From positions 1,196,501 through 1,260,500 of the forward strand of contig DAJPGA010000001.1 of the NCBI GenBank assembly GCA_025992895.1: a stretch of 64,000 nucleotides of DNA, given 5' to 3'. The translations under genes were made by a program, and so were the position numbers. Origin of the DNA: Veillonellaceae bacterium (lineage in GTDB: Bacteria > Bacillota > Negativicutes > Veillonellales > Dialisteraceae). The notes below the pieces were generated by a model. It did not search any database, had not been told where the DNA came from, and was given only the letters and a program-made list of their open reading frames with translations. Below, in pieces: positions 36,307-44,973 of this stretch (its first letter is position 1; each line of letters opens with the position of its first letter).

Positions 36307-37613
36307 TGAAAACGATGAGCGCTGCTTTTTGCTGTCTGGCCCTGCTTTCACTGCCGCTTCCTTCAAGTGCTGACAGCGGAATGGATAAGGAGGCAGCATC
36401 GGAAAAGATGCTTTCCCTTCATGTCAATAAGGCGCCGTGTACTGAAATTCTGAGATCCCTTGCGGAAATGACAGGAAAGAATATCGTATTTTCCGGAACG
36501 ATTACAGAAACTGTTACAGCCGATCTTGACAAAGTAACGCCTGAAGAAGCGATTTCCTCTATTCTTGCCTCCTGCGGCCTTGCCGGAAGGACAGAAGGGA
36601 GTACCCTCATTGTCTTCAACAGCAAGATGGAAAAGAATGCAGGCGTCATGATGCGCCCGTTCCGGTTATCCTATGCTGATGCCAGGGAAGTGGCTGAAGG
36701 CATGAAGGCTGTGGCAGGCGATCACGTGACATATAATAAATCTGCCAATACAGTGATTGTGAAGGGGACTCCTTTCGAGCTGATGCAGGCTGAAAGCTTG
36801 ATCCGCGAGCTCGATGTTCCTGAAAAGCAGGTCAAGGTAGAAGCAGAAGTCGTAGCCGTCAATAAAACGTACGCCAAAGAGCTTGGCATCGATTGGGACT
36901 TCAAGAGTCTGACAGGAAGCGCTTCTTATGACAGGACGAGCTGGACAGAACAGCATTATGTCACAGATTCTTCAGGCAATGTCCTTTATGATAGTGATGG
37001 CAACCCAAGAATCCGCAATGTAGAGCATGACGGATGGGATGTAAGCACACCAGAAGGCTATGCAGGAATCTCGTACGGGAAATCCCTCTCAGGGCATCCT
37101 TATACATTTTTCTTCCAGGCAAAACTGAATGCACTGATTTCTGAAGGAAAAGCCAAGGTCCTTGCAAAGCCGAATGTCGTCACGATGAATGGCAGAAAGG
37201 CAGAAATACTGATCGGAAGCAAGATTCCTGTCATTGTCGAGCATTTGGAAAACGGCGTCCAGACGACAGCGACTGAATATAAGGATGCAGGCATTAAATT
37301 GACTTATACTCCGCTGATCAGCCGGAAAAACGAAATAACCGCTGACGTGAACGCAGAAGTTTCAACTCCCTATCTTGTTCCCGAAATGAGGGCATACAGG
37401 ATTATTACGCGCTCAGCCAATACGATGGTCAGGCTGAAATCAGGAGACATGATTACGATCGGCGGGCTCATTGACAAGGAGGAATCCCGTACCTTCAGAA
37501 AGGTACCGATTCTGGGAGATATCCCGATTCTGGGAAAACTTTTCCAGATCCGCGGAAAGTCGATCGACGAATCGGAAATCGTTGTTATGATCCGGGCTGA
37601 AATTCTTGAGTAA
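36306..37613 (+). CDS. Secretin (GspD/PilQ superfamily)
   Basis: 435 residues. Signal peptide AAFCCLALLSLPLPSSADS, an N-terminal STN-type domain (LHVNKAPCTEILRSLAEMTGKNIVFSG), one N1-type repeat (MRPFRLSYADAREVAEGMKAV ... ESLIRELDVPEKQVKVEAEVV) and the secretin pore (AKPNVVTMNGRKAEILIGSKIPV ... RLKSGDMITIGGLID ... VPILGDIPILGKLFQ). The start is GTG at 36306, or ATG at 36315, both inside a weak ribosome context. No pilin, ATPase, GspF or platform protein is in the window, so it is either an orphan or works with distant genes for pilus assembly, secretion or DNA uptake. Confidence 0.85.
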   Translation: MKTMSAAFCCLALLSLPLPSSADSGMDKEAASEKMLSLHVNKAPCTEILRSLAEMTGKNIVFSGTITETVTADLDKVTPEEAISSILASCGLAGRTEGSTLIVFNSKMEKNAGVMMRPFRLSYADAREVAEGMKAVAGDHVTYNKSANTVIVKGTPFELMQAESLIRELDVPEKQVKVEAEVVAVNKTYAKELGIDWDFKSLTGSASYDRTSWTEQHYVTDSSGNVLYDSDGNPRIRNVEHDGWDVSTPEGYAGISYGKSLSGHPYTFFFQAKLNALISEGKAKVLAKPNVVTMNGRKAEILIGSKIPVIVEHLENGVQTTATEYKDAGIKLTYTPLISRKNEITADVNAEVSTPYLVPEMRAYRIITRSANTMVRLKSGDMITIGGLIDKEESRTFRKVPILGDIPILGKLFQIRGKSIDESEIVVMIRAEILE

Positions 37614-37689
37614 CATTATTGATTCAAAATGGGCGGCTTCTGGAAACAGATCCGCTCATATTTCTTGATTTTTCATCAGAGGCAGGGAA

Positions 37690-39579
37690 ATGGCAACTTT
37701 AAAAATTAACGGCTTATCAAAAGCATTCGGAATAAATACGGTATTTGAAAATGTAACATTTGATGTAAAATCAGGAGAAAGAATCGGACTTGTCGGTGCT
37801 AACGGGGCAGGGAAGACCACCCTTTTAAAATGCATCATGGGAACGGAAGAGTATGACAAGGGGTCAGTCAAAGCAAGTGATGGAGCCATTATCGGCTATC
37901 TTCGTCAGGATTTTGACTATGACAGCCATACGATCCGTGAAGAGATGGAACATGCATGGAAGGATGTCCTTTACTATAAGGATAAGATTGCTGAATATGC
38001 AAAGCTGCTGGAGGAAGGAAATCCTGATGAAGCGCTGATTGAACGGTACGGGAAACTGGAAGAGCGTTTTGAGTTCCTTGGCGGATACGATTATGAATCA
38101 AAAACAAGGAAGATCCTGACAGGACTGGGCTTCAAGGATGAAGACTGGGACCGCGATATCCATTCCTTCTCCGGCGGACAGAAGGTACGTATCAACCTGG
38201 CAGCGGCTTTTGTCCGTCATCCTGATTTCCTTCTTCTGGATGAACCGACGAACCATCTGGACATGGACATGCTGGAATGGCTCGAAGATTACCTTCGCTC
38301 CTACAAGGGCGGCATTCTGATGATTTCCCATGACCGCTACTTCCTTGATGCGGCTGCCACAGGGATCATCGATCTTGAAAATCACAAGATCCGTACATTC
38401 CGCGGCGGATATTCCAGATACCTTGAGACAAAGACGAACCAGGATGCTGCTTATGAAAAAGCATATAACAAGCAGCAGGAACATATCAAAGAGACAGAAG
38501 AATACATCAGGCGCTATAAGGCAGGCATCAAGGCCAAGCAGGCAAGGGGACGTCAGTCACAGCTGAACCGCCTTGAAAGACTGGACAAGCCGGTCCATCA
38601 GGCAACGCTTCGTTTCCATTTTGATCCGCCGGAAGACTGCGCAGAAAAAGTCCTTGATATTCTTCATGTTTCTGCTTCCTATGGGCCCCATGATATTTTC
38701 AAAGACCTGACGATGCATATCAAGAAGGGAGAAACAGTCGGCCTCATCGGACCAAACGGTGCCGGGAAAACAACGCTCCTGAAGCTTATTACCGGGGAGA
38801 AGCAGCCCGACAGCGGCATCGTGCAGATTGGGAATAATGTCAAAATCGGATATTATTCACAGGAGCAGGAAATGCTTCATCCCGAGTACCAGGTTATCGA
38901 TGAAGTCCGAAACATGTTCAATTATGGGGAAGGAGAAGCCAGAAATATCTTAGGCATGTTCCTTTTCCGCGGAGATGATGTATTCAAGCAGGTCGGTATG
39001 CTTTCAGGGGGAGAAAAGGCAAGACTTTCCCTTCTCTGCCTTTTCCTTGAAAGGCCCAATTTCCTCATCCTGGATGAACCGACGAACCATCTGGATATAC
39101 CGACGAGAGAAATCATGGAAGATGCCATCCTTGCCTTTGGCGGAACGTGCCTTGTCGTATCCCATGACCGTTACTTCCTCGATAAAACTGCGGGAAGAAT
39201 CCTTGATATGGAAGGCGGAAAGCTGACTGAATATCTGGGCAACTACAGCTACTACCGCGAGAAGAAGAAGGATCTGGAAGAATACGAAAAGGACAGGAAT
39301 GGAGCGGAAGACCATACTCCAAAGACTGAAGTGAAGAAGGAAGAGGAAGCAAAGCCGGCGCCGAAGAAACAAGAACTCTCTGCAGGGGATGAAGCCAAGA
39401 TGGAACATCTCGAGATGGAAATAGGCCGACAGGAAGCCACTCTTGCCATGTATACAGCCCAGATGTCCATGAATCCGGATGATTACGAAAATCTTGCCCG
39501 TGAATATGAAGAAGCCAAGAGCAAACTGGACGAACTCTATGAAAAGTGGTCGGAAATTGCAGCAAAAGCAGAAGATTGA
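37690..39579 (+). CDS. ABC-F family ATPase
   Basis: 629 residues with two ABC domains and no membrane segments. Walker A GANGAGKTT (about residues 36-44) and GPNGAGKTT (about 355), signatures FSGGQK and LSGGEK, Walker B LLLDEPTNHLD and LILDEPTNHLD. The linker between the domains (about 230-320) is helical and basic, and a Lys/Glu-rich coiled-coil C-terminal extension follows, as in Uup/EttA-type proteins that act on ribosomes or DNA. The exact subfamily is not clear; the C-terminal coiled coil favours Uup/YdiF-like. AGGCAGGG precedes the ATG. Confidence 0.93.
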   Translation: MATLKINGLSKAFGINTVFENVTFDVKSGERIGLVGANGAGKTTLLKCIMGTEEYDKGSVKASDGAIIGYLRQDFDYDSHTIREEMEHAWKDVLYYKDKIAEYAKLLEEGNPDEALIERYGKLEERFEFLGGYDYESKTRKILTGLGFKDEDWDRDIHSFSGGQKVRINLAAAFVRHPDFLLLDEPTNHLDMDMLEWLEDYLRSYKGGILMISHDRYFLDAAATGIIDLENHKIRTFRGGYSRYLETKTNQDAAYEKAYNKQQEHIKETEEYIRRYKAGIKAKQARGRQSQLNRLERLDKPVHQATLRFHFDPPEDCAEKVLDILHVSASYGPHDIFKDLTMHIKKGETVGLIGPNGAGKTTLLKLITGEKQPDSGIVQIGNNVKIGYYSQEQEMLHPEYQVIDEVRNMFNYGEGEARNILGMFLFRGDDVFKQVGMLSGGEKARLSLLCLFLERPNFLILDEPTNHLDIPTREIMEDAILAFGGTCLVVSHDRYFLDKTAGRILDMEGGKLTEYLGNYSYYREKKKDLEEYEKDRNGAEDHTPKTEVKKEEEAKPAPKKQELSAGDEAKMEHLEMEIGRQEATLAMYTAQMSMNPDDYENLAREYEEAKSKLDELYEKWSEIAAKAED

Positions 39580-39615
39580 GCTTTTCAGAAGATGCAAAGT
39601 CAGAATTTATGCAGC

Positions 39616-39660
39616 AAAAAAGGACTGCGGATACGAGAAATCGTATTCACGGTCCTTTTT
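39616..39660. terminator. Bidirectional terminator between ABC-F and bofA-like genes
   Basis: AAAAAGGAC...GTCCTTTTT with an inner GATACGA-GAAA-TCGTATTC stem; it works for both converging units. Confidence 0.9.
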
Positions 39661-39674
39661 AATTTCCTTATTTC

Positions 39675-39926
39675 TTATTTAAGAATATCCAGGATGGCCA
39701 GGATCAATGTTCCTAAGGTGCCAAAGAGGGCAACGATGATGCCGTTCATGGTATCCCAGTTCATGTGGGTAATTCCCAGTGTATTCAGGAGCCAGAAGAG
39801 GACACCGCCCATAATGATATTTCCTATGATTTTCTTTGCAAACTTGGCGAAAAGCATAAAAGCAATGAAAATAACGATGATGCTTGTTATGCCGTATCCT
39901 CCAAGTCCTCCGAGTGTTTCCATCAT
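39675..39926 (-). CDS. BofA-like small membrane protein
   Basis: 83 residues with two or three hydrophobic helices (SIIVIFIAFMLFAKFAKKIIGNIIMGGVLFWLLNTLG), which is the BofA pattern including the inner KKIIGNIIMGG stretch. In Bacillus subtilis BofA inhibits pro-sigma-K processing, and the gene follows dnaX-ybaB-recR, as here. No sporulation genes are nearby and the host is probably a non-sporulator, so another role is likely. AAGGAGG precedes the ATG; a second ATG follows it directly. Confidence 0.8.
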   Translation of the reverse strand: MMETLGGLGGYGITSIIVIFIAFMLFAKFAKKIIGNIIMGGVLFWLLNTLGITHMNWDTMNGIIVALFGTLGTLILAILDILK

Positions 39927-39936
39927 TTTGGCCTCC

Positions 39937-40527
39937 TTAAAGCTCTTTACGATTCTGGACGGCGCCTGCCAGAGTCATTCCGTCAGTATAGCCGATGTCT
40001 CCGCCGGCAGGAATGCCGCGGCCGATACGGGTTACTTTGATGCCGGCCGGTTTGATGAGCCTTGACAAGTAGAAGGCAGTAGCTTCGCCTTCTGCATCAG
40101 GATCGGTGGCAAGGATGACTTCCTTGACCTCATCGCTTTCCAGACGATTCAGAAGTTCCTTGATCTTCAGCTGGTCAGGGCCGATTCCGTCGAGAGGGGA
40201 GAGCGCGCCGTGGAGTACATGGTAGAGGCCATGGTACTCATGGCTCTGTTCCATGGCCATGACATCCTGCGGCTGTTCTACGACACAGATGACAGAATGG
40301 TCCCTTCTTGTATCGTCGCAGATATCACAAGGATCCGAGGTTGCCAGATTGCAGCAGACTGAACAGTAGCAGATCTTTTCCCGCGCCGTTTTGATTGTGT
40401 CAAGAAATGCCTTGACTTCGCTTTCGGGACGCTCGAGCATGAAATAAGCAAGACGGCGGGCGCTTTTGACGCCTATGCCTGGGAGTTTTCTGAATTGTTC
40501 AGTGACATTCTCTAATTCCTGATTCAT
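39937..40527 (-). CDS. recR: Recombination protein RecR
   Basis: 196 residues. Helix-hairpin-helix LPGIGVKSARRLAYF, zinc finger CSVCCNLATSDPCDIC, and Toprim domain with CVVEQPQDVMAMEQSHEYHG and ILATDPDAEGEATA. With RecF and RecO it loads RecA at gaps. It overlaps the ybaB stop by one base (TAATG), so translation is coupled. Confidence 0.97.
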   Translation of the reverse strand: MNQELENVTEQFRKLPGIGVKSARRLAYFMLERPESEVKAFLDTIKTAREKICYCSVCCNLATSDPCDICDDTRRDHSVICVVEQPQDVMAMEQSHEYHGLYHVLHGALSPLDGIGPDQLKIKELLNRLESDEVKEVILATDPDAEGEATAFYLSRLIKPAGIKVTRIGRGIPAGGDIGYTDGMTLAGAVQNRKEL

Positions 40528-40853
40528 TAGAACATGCCGCCGGGAAGGCCGAGGCCGCCGGTTACTTCGCTCATGCTCTTCTGGACCATTTCATCGGCTT
40601 TCTTTCCAGCTTCGTTGACAGCAGTGGTAATCAGATCTTCCAGGATTTCCGGATCTTCCGGATCAATGGCATCCTTTGCGATTTTCAGGGCAACAATCTG
40701 CTTTTCGCCGTTCATGGTGAGGGAAACAGCGCCGCCGCCGACAGAAACGTCAACGGTCTGCTTCTTTAATTCTTCCTGCTTCTTCTGAAGATCTTCCTGC
40801 ATTTTGCGTGCTTTTTTCAGCATGTTCTGCATCTGTGCTTTATTTCCAAACAT
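40527..40853 (-). CDS. ybaB: YbaB/EbfC nucleoid-associated protein
   Basis: 108 residues of the YbaB family: Met/Gln-rich helix NKAQMQNMLKKARKMQEDLQKKQEELKK, then VDVSVGGGAVSLTMNGEKQIVALKI and a C-terminal GLPGGMF. The protein binds DNA as a dimer. AGGAGGAATTACTT precedes the ATG. Lies between dnaX and recR, the conserved Firmicute order. Confidence 0.96.
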   Translation of the reverse strand: MFGNKAQMQNMLKKARKMQEDLQKKQEELKKQTVDVSVGGGAVSLTMNGEKQIVALKIAKDAIDPEDPEILEDLITTAVNEAGKKADEMVQKSMSEVTGGLGLPGGMF

Positions 40854-40907
40854 AAGTAATTCCTCCTAAATGAATGTAAATGGATGGTCAGGCAAAACTA
40901 TTAGAAG

Positions 40908-42824
40908 TTAGTCTTTTTCATATATATCATAGTCAGGGAGCATTTTCAAGGCTTCCTTGAAAGATGGGTCTTCCAGATCAGACTGGTCGATCTCGTCCTT
41001 ATTGACAAGTTTGTAGCCGCCTTCGTTCTTAGCAGGTTCCTCTTTACCTGAAGGGGCCGGCGCAGCAGAAGATTCCATTTCCTTGGCAAGGAGAGCTTTT
41101 GTCTCTGCTTCTTCTCCGCTTCCTTCAAGAACGACATGAAGGAGTATTGGGGAGCCGACTATTTTCTGGAACGCTTCAGCGGCAATTGTCTGATAGGACT
41201 TGTTGTTTCCCATGATGACAAGGAACTGCTGCGGTGCCGTAATGACAGCTCTGGCATTATTGGCATAAATCAGGGTTCCTTTTCTGTAACAGGTGTAGAT
41301 TTCCACCCTGTGGATTGCCTTGAAATAGGAAAGGACCTTTTCCCAGATGTCGCTGTAGGATGCAGGATTGATTAATGAAGACGGCGCATTTGCCGCGGGC
41401 GTACTTGGTGCCTTTGCCGGCTCGATGGAAGAAGACTTCCTTTTTGCTGCGCTCCTTGGCTTTTTCGTTTCCTTTGGCGTGGAAGCAGGCATGGCAGGCT
41501 TTGCTTTTGGCATTATGATTTCTTCCGGTTTTTCTTCTGCGGAAGGCGGAGAATATGGCGGGATTTCTGGAGGCGGGCCAAAGGATGGCTCTAAGGGAGC
41601 TGCCGGAGCAGGTGCGGAGGCGGGGGAAGGAGCAGGGGCAGGGAATGCATTCTTGAGGGAAATGATTTTCTTCAAGCTTTCCACTTCTTTCTCAAGCTGG
41701 CTGACTCTTTCCGCAAGGCTGTCCAACGCGCGGCTTCCCTTTACGCGGCAGAGACGGAGAATCCCCATTTCTGCGCTCATTTTAGGGAATGTGTTCCATT
41801 TAAGATCCTGCAGAGATTCATGCAGCGCTTCAAAGAGAGCATCCAGATAGGGCTCTGAGAGACTTTCCGCATCTTTCTTTATTTCATCAGCAAGTTTGCC
41901 ATAAGCCAGAAGCTCGGGCGTATCAGGATCGATCCGGCAGACCATCAGATTTCTGAAATGCTCGAGGAGGTCTCTTAATATGGATGCCGGTTCCCTGCCG
42001 CTCTGAAGGATATCATAAAATACAGAAAGAGCTTCTCCGCTTTCTCCTTTGAAAATATGGCGTGACAGGGAAATCAGCTGCTCTTTTCCTGTAAGGCCCA
42101 GGAGGTCCTGGACGGACTCGGCATCAAGCGTGCTTCCTTCACAGGAAGAAACGCACTGGTCGAGAAGGGAAAGCGCATCTCTTAAGCCGCCGTCTGAGCG
42201 GACTGCTATAAGATCGGCTGCTTCTTTTGTAAGAGGGAATTTTGCCTGGCCGGCTATGTACATCAGGTGGTCGGAAATATCTTCCGTGGAGATTCTCCTG
42301 AAATCGTATGTCTGGCATCTGGAAAGGATTGTGAGGGGAATCTTACCCGGTTCCGTCGTTGCCAGGATGAAAAGGACATAGGACGGAGGTTCTTCGAGTG
42401 TTTTTAAAAGTGCATTGAATGCTTCATTGGAAAGCATGTGAACTTCGTCGATAATATAGACTTTCTTCCTGCAGGCAGAGGGAAGTGTCCTGACAGATTC
42501 CTTCAGCGCCCTGATTTCTTCAATACCGCGGTTGGAGGCGGCATCGATTTCATACACATCAAGAGAAGATCCGGAACTGATTTCAAGACAGTTCCTGCAT
42601 TCATTACAGGGGTTGCCGTCATGGGGATGCTCGCAGTTTACCGCCTTGGCAAGGATTCTTGCCATACTCGTCTTTCCTGTGCCCCTCGGGCCGGAGAAGA
42701 GATAAGCGTGTGCGAGGCGGCCCTGCTCAAGCGCGCGCTGCAGTGTCGTCGAGACATGCTTCTGCCCGACGACATCTGAAAAAGTCTGTGGTCTCCATTG
42801 TCTATAAAGTGCTTGATAAGCCAT
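40908..42824 (-). CDS. dnaX: DNA polymerase III subunit gamma/tau
   Basis: 638 residues. AAA+ module with GPRGTGKTS, zinc-binding cluster in CEHPHDGNPCNECRNC, DEVHML and sensor FILATTEPGKIPLT. A clamp-loader oligomerisation domain follows to about 370, then a Pro/Ala/Ser-rich linker (about 395-490) and a C-terminal tau-like domain that would bind DnaE and the helicase. ATG at 42824 has GGTGA upstream and gives the usual MAYQALYRQWRP start; the in-frame GTG at 42833 has no ribosome site. I saw no convincing frameshift signal for a short gamma form. Confidence 0.96.
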   Translation of the reverse strand: MAYQALYRQWRPQTFSDVVGQKHVSTTLQRALEQGRLAHAYLFSGPRGTGKTSMARILAKAVNCEHPHDGNPCNECRNCLEISSGSSLDVYEIDAASNRGIEEIRALKESVRTLPSACRKKVYIIDEVHMLSNEAFNALLKTLEEPPSYVLFILATTEPGKIPLTILSRCQTYDFRRISTEDISDHLMYIAGQAKFPLTKEAADLIAVRSDGGLRDALSLLDQCVSSCEGSTLDAESVQDLLGLTGKEQLISLSRHIFKGESGEALSVFYDILQSGREPASILRDLLEHFRNLMVCRIDPDTPELLAYGKLADEIKKDAESLSEPYLDALFEALHESLQDLKWNTFPKMSAEMGILRLCRVKGSRALDSLAERVSQLEKEVESLKKIISLKNAFPAPAPSPASAPAPAAPLEPSFGPPPEIPPYSPPSAEEKPEEIIMPKAKPAMPASTPKETKKPRSAAKRKSSSIEPAKAPSTPAANAPSSLINPASYSDIWEKVLSYFKAIHRVEIYTCYRKGTLIYANNARAVITAPQQFLVIMGNNKSYQTIAAEAFQKIVGSPILLHVVLEGSGEEAETKALLAKEMESSAAPAPSGKEEPAKNEGGYKLVNKDEIDQSDLEDPSFKEALKMLPDYDIYEKD

Positions 42825-42877
42825 TGCAGTCACCGTACCAGTAATATGAATTCAACTTTTGAACGTAGTCTAAGAGT

Positions 42878-42886
42878 ATTATACCA
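42878..42886 (-). promoter_or_regulatory. Extended -10 promoter for dnaX
   Basis: Minus-strand TGGTATAAT directly after the T run of the SRP RNA terminator. Confidence 0.6.
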
Positions 42887-42916
42887 AAAAAAATAAGCCG
42901 CGATAGAGATTGCGGC
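42886..42916 (-). terminator. Terminator after SRP RNA
   Basis: Minus strand: GCCGC/GCGGC stem around a 10-base loop, then TTATTTTTTTT. Confidence 0.75.
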
Positions 42917-42961
42917 ATCTGTATAATGAAACGCAGCAAAAAAGCCTTGCAATCCTCATTT

Positions 42962-43075
42962 ATGACAGTCTCCAGGATGCACCGTGGCACATGGAAAGGA
43001 CCACTTACTGCTGCTTCCTCTCGGACCTGACAGGGTTCATGGGATTCCATTGCACGGGGCCCGGAGGCTGCCATA
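42962..43075 (-). ncRNA. ffs: Signal recognition particle RNA (small 4.5S type)
   Basis: On the minus strand the apical domain IV reads GTCAGGTCCGAGAGGAAGCA, the conserved SRP loop that binds Ffh and FtsY. Flanking arms pair: ATGGCAG with CTGTCAT, CCTCC with GGAG, and CCGTGC with GCACGG. The RNA is about 110 bases, the short form without the Alu domain found in the roughly 270-base Bacillus scRNA. It sits just upstream of dnaX as in Firmicutes. Exact ends are approximate. Confidence 0.92.
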
Positions 43076-43102
43076 AATCAACATTGCAAAGCTACGTGAA
43101 TT

Positions 43103-43131
43103 ATCATACATCATTTGCCCGGTTTTGTAAA
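43103..43131 (-). promoter_or_regulatory. Promoter for SRP RNA
   Basis: Minus strand TTTACA (43126-43131), 17-base spacer, TATGAT (43103-43108). The start would lie about 20 bases before the mature RNA, implying 5' trimming. Confidence 0.6.
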
Positions 43132-43192
43132 ATCCTTTTTGTAAATTTCAGCGGGAATCCATTTTGAAGTGTTTCCATATAACATATAAAAA

Positions 43193-43201
43193 TGATAAAA
43201 T
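43193..43201 (+). promoter_or_regulatory. Possible extended -10 for fumC
   Basis: TGATAAAAT in a very AT-rich leader; other AT-rich hexamers are equally possible. Confidence 0.35.
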
Positions 43202-43250
43202 AAGATAGTATTATTATATAGAAAATAGTTAGTATAGAAAGGGCTGTGGA

Positions 43251-44639
43251 ATGATGGAATACCGTATTGAACATGATTCACTTGGCGAAGTCCGCGTACC
43301 GGCGGATCATATGTGGGGTGCTCAGACGCAGCGCTCCTTCGAAAATTTCAAAATCGGCAGAAAAATGCCGGAAGAAATTATTCATGCTTTTGCTGTATTG
43401 AAAAAATGTGCAGCAAAGGTCAATGAAGAAAATGGTGATCTCGATCCTGAAAAGGGTGCGGCAATCCGTGAAGCCTGCGATGAAATCATGGCAGGAAAAT
43501 GGCCTGATGAATTCCCGCTCGTTGTGTACCAAACCGGTTCAGGCACACAGAGCAATATGAATATGAATGAAGTGGTTGCTCACATTGCCAATTTGAAACT
43601 GGCAGAAGCAAAGAGCGAAAAGAGAGTTCATCCGAATGATGATGTGAATATGTCGCAGTCATCCAATGATACATTCCCCACAGCCATGCATATAGCAGCT
43701 GTAACTGTCCTTCATAAATACCTCTATGACTCTATTGATGAACTGACAGCTACTTTTACTGCAAAGAGTGAAGAATACATGCATACCGTCAAAATCGGAC
43801 GCACCCACGTGCAGGATGCAGTTCCGCTGACATTCGGCCAGGAAGTATCCGGCTGGACACAGATGCTGATCCAGAGCAAGAAAATGATTCAGGATGGGGA
43901 AAAGTATCTCCATGAACTTGCCATCGGCGGCACGGCCGTAGGAACCGGCCTTAACAGCCCGAAGGGATTCGGTGAACAGGTCTCCAGGGCAATTGCTGAT
44001 GAAACAGGAATTCCGTTCACTTCAGCTCCCAATAAATTCTATGCCCTGACAGCCAGAGATGATATCGTCTTTACGCACGGTGCTTTGGATGCGCTGGCCG
44101 GCGACTGCATGAAATTTGCTGACGACCTCCGCCTTCTGGCAGGCGGCCCCAGAGCAGGACTTGGAGAACTGACAATCCCTGCCAATGAACCGGGTTCCTC
44201 CATCATGCCGGGCAAGGTGAATCCGACACAGTGCGAAGCGCTGACAATGGTTGCATGCCGCGTTCATGGCAATCAGGCAGCAGTTTCCATGGCATCCTCG
44301 CAGGGACGCTTTGAGCTTAACGTCTATGCCCCGATTCTTGCTGACAGCTTCATTGAATCCGTCAAACTCTTAGGCGAAGCCATCCATTCCTTTGATATTC
44401 ACTGCGCACAGGGAATCCAGGTCAATGAAGACCGCATGGAAGAACTCGTAGAAAAATCCCTGATGCTCGTTACTGCATTATCCCCGCATATCGGCTATGA
44501 AAAGTCCGCTAAGATCGCAAAGAAGGCATTTGCTGACAACAGCTCCCTCAAGGAAGCGGCTCTTGATCTTGGCTACGTAACCGAAGAAGAATATGACCGC
44601 TGGGTTGATGCCAGAGAAATGACAAACGTTGACCGCTGA
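43251..44639 (+). CDS. fumC: Fumarate hydratase class II
   Basis: 462 residues of the aspartase/fumarase superfamily. The signature GSSIMPGKVNPTQCEA carries the catalytic Ser loop near residue 318. TGSGTQSNMNMNEVVA and the HPNDDVNMSQSSNDTFPT substrate segment are present, as is GRTHVQDAVPLTFGQE. The QSSNDTFPTAMH pattern and HVQDAVPLT favour fumarase over aspartase. It interconverts fumarate and malate. AAAGGG lies before the ATG; a second ATG follows at 43254. It is a single-gene unit with a terminator after it. Confidence 0.95.
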   Translation: MMEYRIEHDSLGEVRVPADHMWGAQTQRSFENFKIGRKMPEEIIHAFAVLKKCAAKVNEENGDLDPEKGAAIREACDEIMAGKWPDEFPLVVYQTGSGTQSNMNMNEVVAHIANLKLAEAKSEKRVHPNDDVNMSQSSNDTFPTAMHIAAVTVLHKYLYDSIDELTATFTAKSEEYMHTVKIGRTHVQDAVPLTFGQEVSGWTQMLIQSKKMIQDGEKYLHELAIGGTAVGTGLNSPKGFGEQVSRAIADETGIPFTSAPNKFYALTARDDIVFTHGALDALAGDCMKFADDLRLLAGGPRAGLGELTIPANEPGSSIMPGKVNPTQCEALTMVACRVHGNQAAVSMASSQGRFELNVYAPILADSFIESVKLLGEAIHSFDIHCAQGIQVNEDRMEELVEKSLMLVTALSPHIGYEKSAKIAKKAFADNSSLKEAALDLGYVTEEEYDRWVDAREMTNVDR

Positions 44640-44663
44640 TTGTTTCAGGTAATCATTAAGACT

Positions 44664-44695
44664 GGAGATTCCTCATCAGGGATCTCCGTTTTTTT
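44664..44695 (+). terminator. Terminator after fumC
   Basis: GGAGATTCC-TCATCA-GGGATCTCC, then G and TTTTTTT. Confidence 0.9.
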
Positions 44696-44973
44696 GTTGG
44701 GCACAAGCTGCAGGAAATCCTTTTGAAAAGAAATCCAGGAATGCATAATGTCCTTAACGGGACAGGGAATTTCATATATAATAAGGAAAATACTATGCCT
44801 GCATAAAGGAAAATGAGATATGGATGCTGTTTTTACAGGCATAACAGCGCCGATTTAAGAGAATTTGCAAATAGGAGAGTTTTATTTCCTAAGAATTCTT
44901 TTTTCTCGGGTTCTTTTATGATAGAATAGTAGCGTTGACTTTACATTAAGTATATACATATCAGGGAGGTTAT
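44696..44973 (+). promoter_or_regulatory. Regulatory region upstream of the ribose operon
   Basis: Possible promoter TTAACG (44754-44759), 17-base spacer, TATAAT (44777-44782), and a second extended -10 TGATAGAAT near 44919-44927. Between them lies an 8-bp inverted repeat, TATGCCTG (44794-44801) and CAGGCATA (44836-44843). No typical LacI/RbsR operator palindrome was recognised. Confidence 0.45.

Noticed and set aside
41400..41560. Programmed frameshift site in dnaX for a gamma form
   Set aside because: A-rich codons occur near the Lys/Ser-rich linker, but no A AAA AAG heptamer with a downstream hairpin was found.
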